A stretch of DNA of 64,000 bases from Euryodendron excelsum (GCA_033060915.1 CM065378.1:14478501-14542500), one strand, 5' to 3'; counted from the first letter of the stretch, positions 32,369 to 46,078 are shown. The notes: generated from the letters alone by a model not told the origin. Made by a program: numbers and translations.

Positions 32369-32441
32369 CGCCCACCGTGAGGCCCGAACCCACGACCACA
32401 GGGTTAAGAGCCTTTCGCTCTATCGACTGAGCTAGACGGGC
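32369..32441 (-). tRNA. tRNA-Lys(CUU)-like gene, probably degenerate
   Basis: The 73-nt minus-strand sequence starts GCCCGTCTAGCTCAGT and ends CTCACGGTGGGCG, with a seven-pair acceptor stem and anticodon CTT in the loop CTCTTAA. Relative to usual plant tRNA-Lys(CUU), the D loop reads CGATAG in place of a GG pair. The anticodon stem has two mismatches (AAAGG against CCCTG). The T loop reads TTCGGGC, so the conserved A58 is G. These changes suggest a pseudogene, although tRNA finders may still call it. Confidence 0.7.
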
Positions 32442-32961
32442 TTGTTGCCTGCTTTGGTTGGTTTACCTATATTAAAAAGTCAATTCAGGACAACTATCCA
32501 AACCAATAGATCTTTCTTTTAGATTTTCACTGTTTAACGTCATTGATATGACTTAGCCAAGAATATCCAACAACTCCAAACAGTGAACTAGTAAGAAACA
32601 AATGCAGCATAACATCTGCAACAATGAAATTTGCCAGTTTGCTGTGGAGCTTTCAACCTGTATTTGTAGAGGTGATGTCCAAAGAATTTAGATTAACAAT
32701 ACATTTAAATACTGCTAGATTTGCTTCAAAATGTGGATCTAAGCTTTGCATTATAACGTACACGATACATGTAAACCTACCCAGCAGAGGAAGGCAAGAG
32801 AGAGAAAAAAAAGATCCTTAGGTAACAGGGGCCTGTACAACTCATTCTACTCTCTGGAAAAAAAAGATCATATAATGCCCGTAGGAGACGGACAGAACAA
32901 ACAGAAAAGGAGATACAACGGAAATTTACAACACTTACTAGACCACCATAACGACAGAATC

Positions 32962-35900
32962 TCAGCACTCGTACACCGAAAAGCTCTTGTTCTTCCACCA
33001 AAAACTCCAATTTCTCCCCATCTTTCTTCTTGAGACTGTCTTAGATAGTGGCTTTGCGTCCAGATCAGGCATGTCCATGTCACTACTTTCAGGCAGCTGA
33101 CGAGTCTGAACGGGCGATGGATCTTGTTGGCGCTGCTCTCGAAACAGCATCAGAAGTTTTTGGGCTTTCTGTTTCCCTCTCATTGTCCCATTCACCGAAA
33201 TCGATACCAATGAAGGTATTACCCCTTCTTGCAGGACCATTTGGCTGCATTTCTCATTTCCATTACACAAAGTCAGAAGACAAGCGGCAGCTTGCTCCTG
33301 CTCAACAGGCTCACCAATGTCCAATATAGTTGCAAGCCCGCCAATTAGGCCTGGGGCTGAGACCATTTCATGTCTTGCTGACTTGCTTGAAGCTAAGTTT
33401 ATAAAGACGGCAACACATTTTTCTATCCATGGATGATCACCTGAGCCCGTGACAAGGGATAGGAGTCCATTAATGATGCCAGCTGAGAGAAGGTTCGGAA
33501 TATTGGATGGGTGGGTAGAGAGATTAAAGAGGGCATGGAGGGCATCAAGTTTGCATTGCGGATCAGCTTCAGCTCGAAGGAACTTGATTAGGAAAGGGAC
33601 AGCCTCACTTGAGCCAATGACAGGCTTGGCTTCATCAAGGCAGGACAAATTCAGGTAAAGTGCTATTGCTGATCCATGAGAGTTGGATTTGGCAACCATT
33701 TCCTCCAGCAATGGAAGTACTCCTGCTGCCAACATCATTTCCTTGTTTCTGAAACCAATGAAGATAAAAAGGAAAAAGATGGTTTAGAAGATGGAAAAAG
33801 CACAAAAAGAAACCACAAGGTGAAATCAACTTGTACAAGTACTAATAGCACATACTCTACAAAACAATATCAAGGAATACAAATGAAGCTTCAGCTTTCA
33901 ACAATTCGACATTTATTGCTCCATTTACCTTTGCATGTTCAAATGTAAGACTAGAAAGAAAAAGGGGGCAAGAAACTGTATTAATTCTATGCTAAAGCAA
34001 TGTTGTGAGGATCACCCAAACAAGAACATTCTCAAGATAAAGAGCCCAGTGTTTTGCATCCACTAATTGAAACTATGATTCAAATGAATAAGTTCGCACC
34101 AGAGAGACAAAATTCTAACTGAAGCTCTCCTCAAAGAGTCAGGAGTTTCAACCCACCAAGTTACTACCTAACAAAAGAGGAATACTACAATGTTCTTCAG
34201 GGTACCGACAAATTGGGAAATATTTTTTCTTTTGACCCTTTTGGTGGTCATGTGATGTATCAGAGTCGATGCCACCGAAACCCTTCCAAGATTTGACTTT
34301 AGTAGAAAAATGAAGAAAAAGTACATCCAAACTGTAGAACAAGGACTTTTTATAACCAACAAAAGGATAGCATAGGGACATAAATAGACAGCTCCAAGAA
34401 TATAAAAAAGGATGGTTGGCGTATAATACATGCCAATTTACCCAGTTCATGAAAAGTTTAATTTGCTTCCCTTGATGCTTCCTCACTCAATGACCAACAA
34501 TGACTTAGAGAAGATACTATACATGAAAGACATTTATCTAAAACCATTAAAGCAATTGTAATCATATCCAACTAACTGGTATAGAGAACATATGATGAAT
34601 GGTAGGCTATCATGATTTATAACAAGAAACTTTTTATTTAGTGGAACCATTACGCCATCACACGCAATCACCATGGCCAGATGGGTTATAACAGTTCTAT
34701 TTTATTCTAGTATTTTTAATACATGCTTCTCTATAAAGAAAGGACAAGGGAAGGAGAGCTGGTGCGTGCAGACCCCACCAGAGAATTGGGTTTTGGATGG
34801 GGGGAAGAATTCCCTAGTACAGGATACAGATGGCCAACAACCATCATTGTGTTTTAGAAACCTGACTACAGCTGCATATTCTGCTATCATTTCACCTATC
34901 ACTATGCCTAAACGCCGTATTTTTGCAATTTTATTGAACAAGAGACAAACCTGTTATTGTTAACAGCAAGATTGAAGAGAGCCATAGCTCCAATTTCCTG
35001 AGCCATTTCATGCCATTCCTGCAAAGCACACTCTAAAAACCGCAGCAGTGCTTCAACAAACCCATTAGCCCCCATATAGATCCTAGCTTCCTCATCATCC
35101 TTTAGCAAGTGTCTTATTTGTTCTACCACTTTGCACTTTTTCCTCAAGTCTTCCTCTGTGTCCAAGATCATCAAGAAGTCCTTATATCTTTCAAGCACAT
35201 TAAGCTCAAACTCATCCTCTTGTCCAGGCACATCCTCCACTTCATTTCCTTCAGTCTCCTCAAGTATACAACTCTCCTCCAGAGGAACCACCTTTACGCC
35301 CTTCATTTTGAAGGGGCCAATACTGTCCATTGACTTTGAATTTGCAGACTCACTGTCAGACAATACCAGCCTCCAGTAGTTGAGATCAAGAGACTCTGGG
35401 GGGCCATCAGGAACAGGAACTCCATTCTGTTCACACCAACTAGCAACAAGACCTTTAACACAGTAATTAGGAGTCAAAGACAAATGGGGGAGCTGCTGCT
35501 GAGTTTTTGGGCAGGTGTTGTGCCCGTCACTAAACCATTTTTCAATACATATCCTTTCATATGTTTGCCCAGAAGCAATGATTACTGGGTCATACATGAG
35601 CTGCAATGATATTGGACACCTCAACTCTTCAGGAGGGAGGGACATCTGCCCTGATCTCCAGAAGTTTGGCTTGAAATTGAAGGAATTGAGTTTTGAGATT
35701 TGTCGCTCAAAGGCATGACCATTACCCCCATGTCCACCACCATCTTCGAAAGAGCTGTTAACAGTGGGGGAACAAGGTGTTGAACCCTGTGAATCATTGT
35801 CATCTGAGAAGTCACTTCTAAATAGCTTCGAGTATTTTCTCATGAGATGTAAAAGATAAGCCACAATTGACTCCTTTCTCTTGTCTCCGTCAATCCGAGC

Positions 35901-38350
35901 TCTTTCTATTAGTTTCTTCAGAGCCCTTCTCTCTGTAAGCGCTGCTCTTGAAGATGTGATACCAAGTCTAGAAGCAGCCTGGTGAAAAGATTCAAGCTCA
36001 TTATTGTCATTACAGGTACTGTTGAATTTCCTCCCTTGCTGGAGCAGTGCAATTATATCATCACCAATTTGTTTCTCCAATGGATCAAGTGAGAATTCAA
36101 TCCCCTCAAGTTCACTTAAAATTTCTGAAATCTGAAATTCATGGTTGAGTTAAGAGTCAATATCAGGTATTCAATAAAATGGCAAGAACTTAAAAAAACT
36201 AGATACAATTTCTTTAAAGAACAATTGCCTATAGATGAACAAGAAGTATGTTCCATTTAGAAAAGAGAAAAATAATTGAAGAGGAACCACAAATTACAGA
36301 GGAAAAGTGCACAAGGATCAATGAGGGATGTTTCAGAGGAGAATAACATGTCTTTCAAACAAGCTAACAAAAAATGACCAATGTTGAACCGTAAGTTCTA
36401 CATATCTTGCTGTGATTACCCCTTTGTTTGGTGTTTCAATTATCCATTACAATTACAAAGATTGGCTTCATTTGCCACATAATAATAAAACTGCTGTTTC
36501 CAAAATTGATCATAATATCTTTGGTGATCATCGTCTGCAATTTATTCAACCATTAACTAAAGGGATCATTTTGCATTCTATACCCATAATCTAGAAAATA
36601 AGTTCCTGGCCGGAGATTCATTCCTCAAGGGTAGTGAAATTACAACAGTAATTGTGGAATACTTGAGCAAGGCCTTCTAGCTTGCTTCAAGTAGGGAAGT
36701 CAATGTTATCCAGAACTTTAGAAAATCAAAACTTTTTTCAATGTAATATAGGCCAGGCCAGCATTTGTGTTGACACAGCCATATGCAGTTAATTCCATTG
36801 TTTTGGTTTATACAATGAGTCAACATATACCTTCTAGGAAATCATCTATGCTTGCAGGAAGGCACTGAGAATAAATTTGTACAACGTCTACTCATGGCAT
36901 ACAGTCCCAAAACTTCTATTAAAACCTTAAGCATCAAACAGGTTCAACTAGGGACACTAACAAGAAGCCGTCGGAACTTAAAGAGTAAAATTACCTGACA
37001 ACCAATAGCTTCTGGAACAATATCTTTGACCTGCCTAAGACCATCTTCAAGAGCACGTCTTGCCTTCTCAAATTTTAAGACAACAGAGTCCCCAGTTATA
37101 GCCTGCATCATACGGATGATTCTATTAGAAAACAATCCTCTGGGGAAATAAAGAAAAGAAACACAAAACCTTTCAAGCTCCTCAAACCAAGCACGTGTTA
37201 AATTTTGCAGTCAAACCTTTAAGAGTTCAACTTCACTTTATATTACATCACATCCAAAACAGTAAAGATATCGACCTATAATCAAAAGAATGCTTTAATT
37301 TCCATCACGCGTCTTTATCCACTAACCCAACCAAACACAAATATTACAAATTATATGTATGTACTTGTTTACATGTGTGAGTGACTGAAGCTGGAAGTCA
37401 AAACTTCAAGCACCGTTCTCTGGCCAAATTAATCATCAAACTACAACTTTTTTGAAGGAACCACTAAATGACTATGGGACATCAATTAAAAGGCCTATAC
37501 CTAGTGTTGTTCCACCAATGTGGGATGTTGGAATGATAGACTGAAGTGCTGAACACAATCCTAACCTTATGCAATATTTGCACAATGTGAATAGGTTACC
37601 AATAAAGTAACAAAACACGACATGGACATTCAGCCAAAAGATTAGGAAACCTTAACAAATCAAATAATCCATTCCTAGGTGGAAAGCCCATTTTCAGTAC
37701 TGGGAAACGTTATCAATGCATGAACAGAATATATGCAAAAACAGGGAGAAATCATACCAAGTAAAGTTTACTACATTCGCAGCAATGTTGAAGAATATTC
37801 TTGGTCTTCTCAAGCGCTATGTGCAGAGAACATAATGCCTGAATACCTGTTGTGCTCCTAGGCCGTGCTGCTTCCAGAACGGGGAAAATTCCTAGCACTT
37901 TGCAATAATTTGCGGACAGTGTCTTGCACATTTCTCCATGTAACTGCATTAGCAACCACACATTTGTCAAGCCCTCAATCCTCAATCAATAGAAGTATAG
38001 AATGTAAGAACCATTACTGCTCGCAAGGACGACAAAGTTCCAAATTGTGCTAATTTTCACCAAATACCCAGGTTAAAATGTTATCTATATATCTATATAT
38101 GCGTGTATATCAATTCCAATGGCAAACAGGACAGAACACAGACACATGTGGCTTCAATGGTAATTTTACCTCAAAAATTATTTATCCTAACCAACGAGGG
38201 TTCTCAAATGCCAGAACAAGCAAACAAAACAATAAAAAAAATTACAAAAAGAATTCAGAAATGTTCTATTTGAAATGTTGTAATTCCATGCATATGTACC
38301 TTTGCATCACCAATTGCAAATAAATTTTCTTCAATCTCAGTAATATCCAT
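32962..38350 (-). CDS. U-box/ARM-repeat E3 ubiquitin ligase (PUB45-type)
   Basis: Five coding exons on the minus strand (38350-38300, 37943-37758, 37102-36995, 36131-34951, 33748-32962) join in frame with GT-AG sites to give 770 residues, the size of the PUB6/PUB7/PUB45 group. An N-terminal UND-like helical region (MDITEIEENLFAIGD onward) is followed by the U-box (about 280-353: LPPEELRCPISLQLMYDPV, SGQTYERICIEKWF, CPKTQQ), which recruits the E2 enzyme. ARM-type repeats then follow (about 420-690: GAMALFNLAVNN, ALFNLSTHPSNI, AAACLLTLCNGN), which bind substrate or partners. A basic C-terminal tail ends WWKNKSFSVYEC. The product acts in ubiquitination in cytosol or nucleus. The substrate is not predictable. 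Confidence 0.94.
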
Positions 38351-39395
38351 GACTCACGTTCACCTTGGGAAATTATAACCTAAATTTATATCGCCTGAAA
38401 TGCAAAAGTAGAATTTAACAAAACCAGTATCAGCAGAAATCCCTTCCAAACATGCGATAACTAGCTTAAATTAATAAAGAAATAAAATAATAATTATACG
38501 TCATCAAATGAATCCAGAAATTATGATATGTATGAATGACAAACAGAATCACAGTCAATAAATAAGAGAAGAAGGTAAATAAAGGAAGGACGAGAAAAAA
38601 AAAAAAAACCCAAAATTTGATCATTATTATTCAATCAAACACTTCAGAAAACAATTTGAAAAACATAATTTGTTTTACACATTGCATACCCAAGTTCCAA
38701 AATTAAAAATTCGAAAACATACATGTATGAGGAACAGTTATCAAAACAGAGACATAAAAACAGCCACAACCAGTTTATAAGACACATTGAAACTCAAAAA
38801 AAAAAAAAAATTGAATAAAAACAGCCACAACCGATTTATAAAACACGTTGAAACTGAAAAACATGAACAAAATTTAAATTTTTTTAGAAAAAAGCAAAAT
38901 TCACCTCCTCAGCTGAGATCTCTACTGGGATGAAACACGAATACCAAATACAGGTACTGAAAATACCAACAAACAAAATGAAAAACCCGTAACATAAAAA
39001 CACTAAAATCAAAGAAAATGCTTTTTCAAAGCGTTGGAAAAATAAAAAAACTGCGAATTGCCTACGCAATGCGATTCATACCCACAAAAAGAACCAAACC
39101 TAACGCCGAAACCTAAGGAAATGAAAATATTTCCTGAACGAAAACAACTCTTTTCTCAAAAATCTTTCAAAACAAAAAATGGAGTTTTGGAGCTGAAAAG
39201 GTACCAGAAATAACTGAATCAACCAAGGAGGCTTCATTAATCATTAAACAGACATTTACGGAGATTAATCGAGCTATAAACTGTATAAGGGCTTGAATGA
39301 TCCGTTGGCCATCTCCTCCCAGTTAGGTTTTCGCTTTTGGATCGGCAGTTCCAGAGAGCGAATATCACGCAGTGCAGAGGGCGAGACTTTAGAGA
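38351..39395 (-). promoter_or_regulatory. 5' leader of the U-box gene with intron and uORF
   Basis: The leader appears split. A distal exon (about 39395-39205) ends TTTCTG|GTACC and a proximal part (38394-38351) follows an acceptor TTTCAG. The distal exon contains a 12-codon upstream ORF (ATG at 39312-39310, stop 39276-39274). A GA/CT run (39391-39406) sits at the probable start region. The leader intron has a 61-bp tandem duplication (38761 and 38822, cagccacaac...). The transcription start is inferred, not seen. Confidence 0.5.
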
Positions 39396-39419
39396 GAGAG
39401 AGAGAGTGGGCGTAAATGA

Positions 39420-40640
39420 CTAAATGGTGAGCGAATTTTAAAATAATATTCAAATGGAATATAAAATACTAACTGAGGCCAGTGTTATTTTTTTCTCAAT
39501 AATCTATTTTTGAGTAAATTGATTTTTTGGACAGAAAAAAATTGGCAGCAGATTATTAAAATTTTCGCCGCTTTTGTCATCCACGGTTCACCGGCCGACA
39601 GTGGCCGACCTCCTCGTTTGTCGGTAAGCAGATATGTCATAAATGTACTCCAAATTGCCAAAATTACCCCTGTGAATTAGCCAATCTTGGTGAAGATTAG
39701 GCCATGCCTAATAAAAGCTAGTTTTACCTTACTTAGCATCAATGACCTATGACCTTGGAGTTTGAACAAATAAAAGCGATGGTTTTTGGTCACCTTCATC
39801 GCATCAAAAAGGTTGGCTAATTAGGCTATTTTTTTCAAAATTTTATATTATAGTTTTATTTCTCAAACTTCGCTCAAAATGTTAATATCATTTATCAAAT
39901 TTTAATTTTTTTGTTAAACTTCTAGAATTTCTGTAAGTAAATTAATATAGTCAAACTGTTAACCAACATGAGAAAAACTTTCACAGCTACATTATGTGCT
40001 TTTTAATTGAACTAATTTTAAATTTAAACTAAGGAAAAAATAGACTAAATAATAGCAATGAAGAGATGAAACAAGTGAAGTTCAACTTCAATTAAGATAT
40101 ATTAAATGCAAATTGATAGATCGTTTGCTTAATTCATTTAAATCATGCAAATTTGTAGTTCTTTCAACCAAGTAACAATGATGTGACTGTAAATGATATA
40201 ACAAAGCCAGATTTTCTTCATCTTATTTAAAATTTTTCACTTGTATTAAAAAATTAAATTATATCAACATACTTATTAAAGCTTGGGATTTTAAATAATA
40301 GAAAATTTAAAATTGAGATTAAAATAAGAATCTAAAGCAAAACTTGAGAGAGAAAATGATAGTTTGTACTATTCCAAAATTGGTTGTTAACCCATCGAAG
40401 TCTAAATTAATGAAGAAAAAAAAAAAAGTGCATCCCTCCAAAATTTGATATTCGTAGTTGTGCGTGTAAACCTTATATAGTCTGATCAAGCTCTTATATT
40501 CTTTGAGTCTTTTTGTTTGCCTATTGAGAAAATGACATTAATGATAGTGCACAGTATACCTAACTCTTTGATTATTTATTAGATTCCCTATAAGCTTAAA
40601 GGATGCACCCATCAACTAACTTTGCCAAGTGCCAACAGTT
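39420..40640. other. Intergenic, no gene seen
   Basis: AT-rich DNA upstream of the U-box gene. The first few hundred bases likely hold its promoter. No other structure is apparent. Confidence 0.4.
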
Positions 40641-41170
40641 CTTTGATCACTTGTTGATTCCATTTAAATAAAAATAATTTCTTTGATGAAAGAAATTAAA
40701 ATTTGTGTTAGTGGGTGTTTAGGTTGATCAAAGAGAACACCACAGCATATCACGTCAAATATAATGAAATGTTAAATCAAGGATAAGGGGCCATATAGTG
40801 AGCATAACAAATTTAATACAATTTGCTCGTGCAATAACAAGTTAATACGTGTAATTATCTTTTTGGAGGAATGGTGGTGGGCTACGCAAGGCCAATGGTT
40901 GTGTGATCACTTTTGATTCCATTTATATAAGAACATTTGCTTAGATGACAAAATTTAAATTTTTGTTAATAGGGGTTTAAGCTGATAACAAAGAACACGA
41001 CAACATATGCTATCACATTAGTGAATGAAAAATCAAAGTTAAGGGCCACAAAGTAAGCAAAAAAAGTCAAATAGACAAAGTAAGCATAACAAGTTAAATG
41101 GAGTTTGCTTGTGCAATAACGAATTAATATATGTAATTGTCTTTTAGGAGTAATGGTAGTGGACTACACC
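40641..41170. repeat. Diverged tandem duplication (~260 bp units)
   Basis: 40641-40880 and 40901-41170 share, in order, gatcacttgttgattccattt, a ttgttaataggggtttaagc-like phrase, aaagaacacgacaacatat, agcataacaagtt, gtgcaataacgaattaatat and a ggaatggtggtgggctac-like end. Identity is moderate with indels. It is non-coding. Confidence 0.65.
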
Positions 41171-43724
41171 ACACGAGTAACCCTCCCTATACCCATAACC
41201 TCTCCTAATCTAGGTGAAGATCGAAACAATCTCAGATTTTGAATTTCACAAATTTAAAAAAAAAAACACTTTATAACTAAGTTAACTGTTAAATTATTAT
41301 TTGTCTTTATTGTAAGAAATAGTAAACACATGTTAAATATGCATTACTAAGTTGTACAAAGTGTGGGATTCACAATTTTTTTTTTTAACAATTTCTCAGA
41401 ATCTACAATGCTATGCATGCGTGCTTAATTTGTACCTTAAGTCACAATTAGCATTTGCCGAAAATTAATGAAAACAAAACATAGTTGTTCAAGGGATTGT
41501 TTAAGGAGGACGTTTTGGGAATTACAATGGCTGAGGAGATTTTCTCATCAGCGGCGGATGTCTCCACATAACCAGTTCGCAAACTGCAGTACATATTCAG
41601 CAATTGTGTCTGATGTATTTTAGCCTTGACTCACAACTAGTCCACGTGGATGTGTTTTTCACCACCGGATTTCACTGGATTCCGACCCCCAGATCCGTAA
41701 TTTACGGGAACACTTGTAGTTTTCCTCAAATACTGGGGTGAAAAAACATCCCCCACTGACGATTGGATGTCAACATCTGCGGAACAGTACAATGTATATG
41801 TGCCCATCAATATCTTCGGCGAACGTACACGTGGTGAAATATAAGTGGATGCTCCCGGGAAATAAGGCAGCGACTTTGAATCCTATCATTCTTTTCGAAT
41901 TGGTAGTTGTAGGATGTAAACGAGTCTTGATATAGAAAGTTTAACGATCTATATAATATATTAAAGCTTTGATCTATTTAGTTTTTAAATTCAAAACAAG
42001 TATTTTGATTGAAAAATCTTATTTTTTTAATTTATACAAAAAAAATTTATCAGAATAATATGACAGTAACATTTTTGTAAATAAAAATTATCATAATAGG
42101 TATTTTATTCTTAAATAAATAATTTTCATTCAATCATATTATTATAATAATAAATATTGTATGAAATTTTATGTTTATTTAGCATTACCTAATTTATTTT
42201 GTATACAATTTATTCCCTCTCTTTGTATGGAGAAATTTTATCAATGTTGGAATATTCTTCAAACAACTGTTTTTAAAGTTTAAAAATTTGAAAAGCTTTT
42301 GGCTCCACCAACATTTCAATCCTTTCTAATATTTTTGTTGGCTTTTCTTTTCATTATGGACAATTTTGTTTTAGTAGTATGGTAACACCAAGCTACTCAA
42401 CGTAAATGATTGTTAGAAGTTTTTTCATTAAGAAGGGTTAGAGTTGAGTTCGAGATTAAACGGTATGTAAAAGGCATTCGATCAAACATTAAAAACATAC
42501 CGAAAGCCAGAAGTTGGCCCTTTTAGCTTTAATCATAGTAGTTGTTGGGAGGGAGGAGTCAACATCATTTCTCTTCCTAATCGGTGTCGCATGTGCATCT
42601 AAATCCTACCTAAAAAAATAGCTAGGAAGAGAGGTGGGTCTAAATAGGTTTTCAATCATATCCTTTCTAGTAATTATTCTTAATTTTCCATTCTAAATCC
42701 CGTGTCTTGTTAATTTATTTTGAAAAGGACTCCAAGCACCTGGATCCCTTCTGGTTGTTATTCTTAATTTTCCATCCTATCATTTGTCTAACAGCTTAAA
42801 CTAGACTCCACTTCAGATAGGTTTTCAGTTATAACGAAGATAGGTCAACGACCCCTCGGAAGGTTTACATATTAACGTTACAGTTGATTTCAAAAGCATA
42901 AAATCTTGCCTATTTATATAGCTAAATCTATAGAGTTGTTGCCGTTGTTATTCAACATTTTCTGGCCGAAATGTTAAAGTTCAGTCATTACTATTTGGGC
43001 AGTCCAACCAAGGGGTTTTAGCATATGAAGCACATTAAGAAATACCCGTTTACCTTAATGATTGTGTTTGGGGAACGGTTTTCCACGTGAAAGCGTGCAG
43101 ATTCATGTTGCCGACGCCTTGAACATGGCGAGTTTTGGTTGAGTAAGAGAGATTAGGATAAACTTAGTTGCCTCGTAGCTTGGCCGGTGGATTTCAACGT
43201 ACGTTGCAGATTCCGAAAAGGACTTCAAAATGAAGTCAAAAGGTTGCTGAATTATTTCCTAATTCACCAGCCATTTTTAAGAAGAAATTCTTGTCAATTT
43301 GATATTGTCATTTGGGTTAGTGTAGAGGTAAGTTCTTGTGGGAGTGCCGCTCTTTATCCTCCGGTTGCACTTGTGTAAGATTGTAAAACAAATCAGGCTC
43401 ATTAAGCTCGAGCTCGAGCTCGACTTGTGTTTGGCTAGTTAAAAGTTTAATTTAGATTTGTTGATTATGTTAATAAGTTAAATCTGAACACATTTTAATA
43501 TTCGTTTAGTTCTCAAGTCAAGGTTAGACAACTCACTACTCAACTCAACTTGGCTCATAATTTGCAACCCAACACTCATGGTCGGTTGTTCTAAAGATTG
43601 TGAATTAGACTATTCCCACTACTCAGCTCAACCCGACTCATTTGCAACTTTACTTTAATTGCAAACCATCAAAGTGGTTAAGTCCAACACTTAATAATCC
43701 AATTTTGGAGATATTGCCACTTAT
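41171..43724. other. Gene-poor region
   Basis: No gene is supported. There are scattered low-complexity tracts and a GAGCTCGAGCTCGAGCTCG run near 43408. A short stretch at 43187-43345 encodes QFDIVIWVSVEVS, which resembles the NB-ARC RNBS-A region of plant NLR genes, but no P-loop or other motif is present. Confidence 0.35.
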
Positions 43725-43976
43725 AGCCTATTTGGAACTTGGAGAGGGAAGAGAAAGGAAGAATTTTTTTTTAATTTTCCTTTTCTTGTTTGATATTATC
43801 TCGAAGACAAAGGGAAGGAAAAGAAAAAGAAAAGTGAGGAAAAAAATACTAACTTGATCTCTTTCTCTCTCTTTTTTTTCTTCACTTTCTTTGCAAAACC
43901 AAATAAGAAAAAAAAAATTAACTTTTCTTCATTTTCTTTCTCTTGCCTTCCCTTACTCAAGTTCCAAAGTGGCTCT
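43725..43976. mobile_element. Fold-back MITE
   Basis: Left end agcctatttggaacttggag; right end read inward agccactttggaacttgag. The purine-rich left arm (gagggaagagaaagg) matches a pyrimidine-rich right arm. It belongs to the same general type as 31434-31699. Confidence 0.55.
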
Positions 43977-44534
43977 TAATCTATTCATATTCATGCATTT
44001 TATTTATCTATCAAGTAGTAGTATTGCTTGGTATACAGATGAATGAACTACATTTTTGTCATGTGTTCCTTCTATATTCAAAAGGTCGAAAAGAACAGCA
44101 AACTCTGCAGTACCATTTCTTGGTAGATAAGAGGAACTGTGTTTTTGTCAGGGGTTCCTTCCAGATCCAGTGGGAAAAAAGAACCGCAATATCATGTGAA
44201 TGTCATAGGAGAAAGTTACCATGCCCACTTATTACCATCATCTTCTGCAATAATAGCGGTAGAAGATCAATCACACAGTTTAAACCACAGCCATGCATTT
44301 TTAGTGCAACATCATTAGCTTTGGGTTCCACCTGGTTTGGTCTACATTGACCAGATATTCTTTTATTGAAATGAGTGGCCCTTCAATTTTCAGTCCTTCT
44401 GAATTAATGATCATTATGCATGTCTGTACAACTATTTCAATTTTCAAATTTTTGAAAAATAATATGACATACTTAAACGCATCTTCAAAACGTGTCGGGA
44501 GATACTTTCTTAAAAATGTTCATTTCTTAGATAT

Positions 44535-44731
44535 AGGGGTGTTTGAACTCTAACTTATTTAGTAACTTATAACTTATGTTTATAATTTTTTTTAATTGTA
44601 TTTTAATAATGATAAAAAAGTGGCTTAAAAAAACTATCTATGTCTAATCACATTTTTAAAAAAAACAATTTAAGATAATAACTTTTTAAAACTAACTTAT
44701 AACTTACAAGTCACCTACCAAACACCTCATA
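44535..44731. mobile_element. MITE, 'gtgtttgg' family copy 1
   Basis: Left end taggggtgtttgaact; right end read inward tatgaggtgtttggtagg. The interior has mirrored aacttataactta / aagttataagtt motifs. It is the first of three related units within about 1.1 kb. Confidence 0.6.
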
Positions 44732-44869
44732 ATGTAAGTCATACAATTTTAGTTTCTGTATATACATATAATTTAGCAGGTCTCCACCCTATTGTAGGGT
44801 ACTGCAACCTTCCTATACCTATGAAGGTTTCCACCGTAAATCCCAAAATTTGATCATCAATCAAGGACT

Positions 44870-45083
44870 TAGGAGTGTTTGGGTAGTAGCTTAAAAATTA
44901 TAAATTATTTTTAAAATAATGTGTAAAGTCAATAAGCTACTTTTTTAAGTGGTGGTTTGGTAAGTAACTTGTTTAAATGACTTTTTTAAATAACATTTTC
45001 AAGATGAGCCAAATAGCATTTAAAAAATAAATTATAAACTTAAACCATAAGCTAAAAAATAAAGTATGTCCAAACACCTTTGG
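44870..45083. mobile_element. MITE, 'gtgtttgg' family copy 2
   Basis: Left end taggagtgtttgggtag; right end read inward caaaggtgtttggacatac. The interior has agcttaaaaattataa at left and the complement ttataaacttaa...taagct at right. Confidence 0.6.
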
Positions 45084-45436
45084 GACCTTATGCTCAGTAG
45101 ATTGCCTTCTTTGGTACATTGGAGGCCGAAAGGGCCAGATTGTGATTGCTCTGAAAAAGAAAAATGTGCATTCACCCAATGCATGTGATCTGCTAGAGGG
45201 TTGGCATTAGTGCCCACTTTCTCTGCATGAAGATCTATGTCTATATTAAAGACTTGTAGACTAGAAAGTGTCAGCATTGCCCTGCTTGGGAGGAAATTTA
45301 ACATAGTCTAGAATACCCATCCTCAACCTTATGATTACTACCCAAGTTATAAACATAGTAATAGGAAGCCTTATATCAGGGTATTTGGTATAACCATTCA
45401 TCCAGTTGACAAAGTTCAGTGATCCTTATTCACTTA

Positions 45437-45623
45437 CCGATATTTGGATGTAACTTTTTTAAGAGCTTATGATTTTTTTAAATTGTGTTTAACTCCCGAC
45501 TAAAAAAGTGGGTGTTTAGAACTAGGTCAAGCTTTAAAAAAATCATTTAAAATAATAACTTTTTAAAATTAACTTAAACTTATAGTTTATGGCCTTTTTA
45601 GAGAGCAATCCAAATATCCCTTA
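45437..45623. mobile_element. MITE, 'gtgtttgg' family copy 3
   Basis: Left end ccgatatttggatgtaac; right end read inward taagggatatttggattgc. The inner taactttttaaaattaactt motif is shared with copy 1. Confidence 0.55.
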
Positions 45624-46078
45624 ATAATGAATGCACTTGTTAATTTGTCAGTACAGTACAGTTGGACCACAGGCAAAGCATTAGCTACCAGTTATTTGAT
45701 ATTATATATAGTATAATTTTATAAGTATATCAGTTATCACATGGGGGAGAGGAAATTTGGGTGATAATGACAAGAACATCAATGAAGTTGAACAGCCCCA
45801 TTCCTTCATTGGTATACAGTACAGAGAATTTTGTTTATATCCTACTCAACCTTATTCAATACTACCAATAAAGTTTCAATTTTTAGCTCTTTGCTTGTTT
45901 GCTTTCAGGTAGGGTTTTTCATGAAGTATTGCCTCTCGGTTTTGGCCATCCATTTCAATATGCCCTTTTTCCCTTGGAGTTTGAATGCTGTTAAAATATA
46001 GAATACAGAAGAGAGCTTACAAAACTTGTCAATTGAAGCTGGTTTGCCCGAGGTTAAGGGGAAGACTTATGCTTAATT

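Noticed and set aside
34148..34486. Minus-strand ORFs in the U-box gene intron
   Set aside because: They sit between well-defined exons 4 and 5, with no similarity to known proteins and no splice support.
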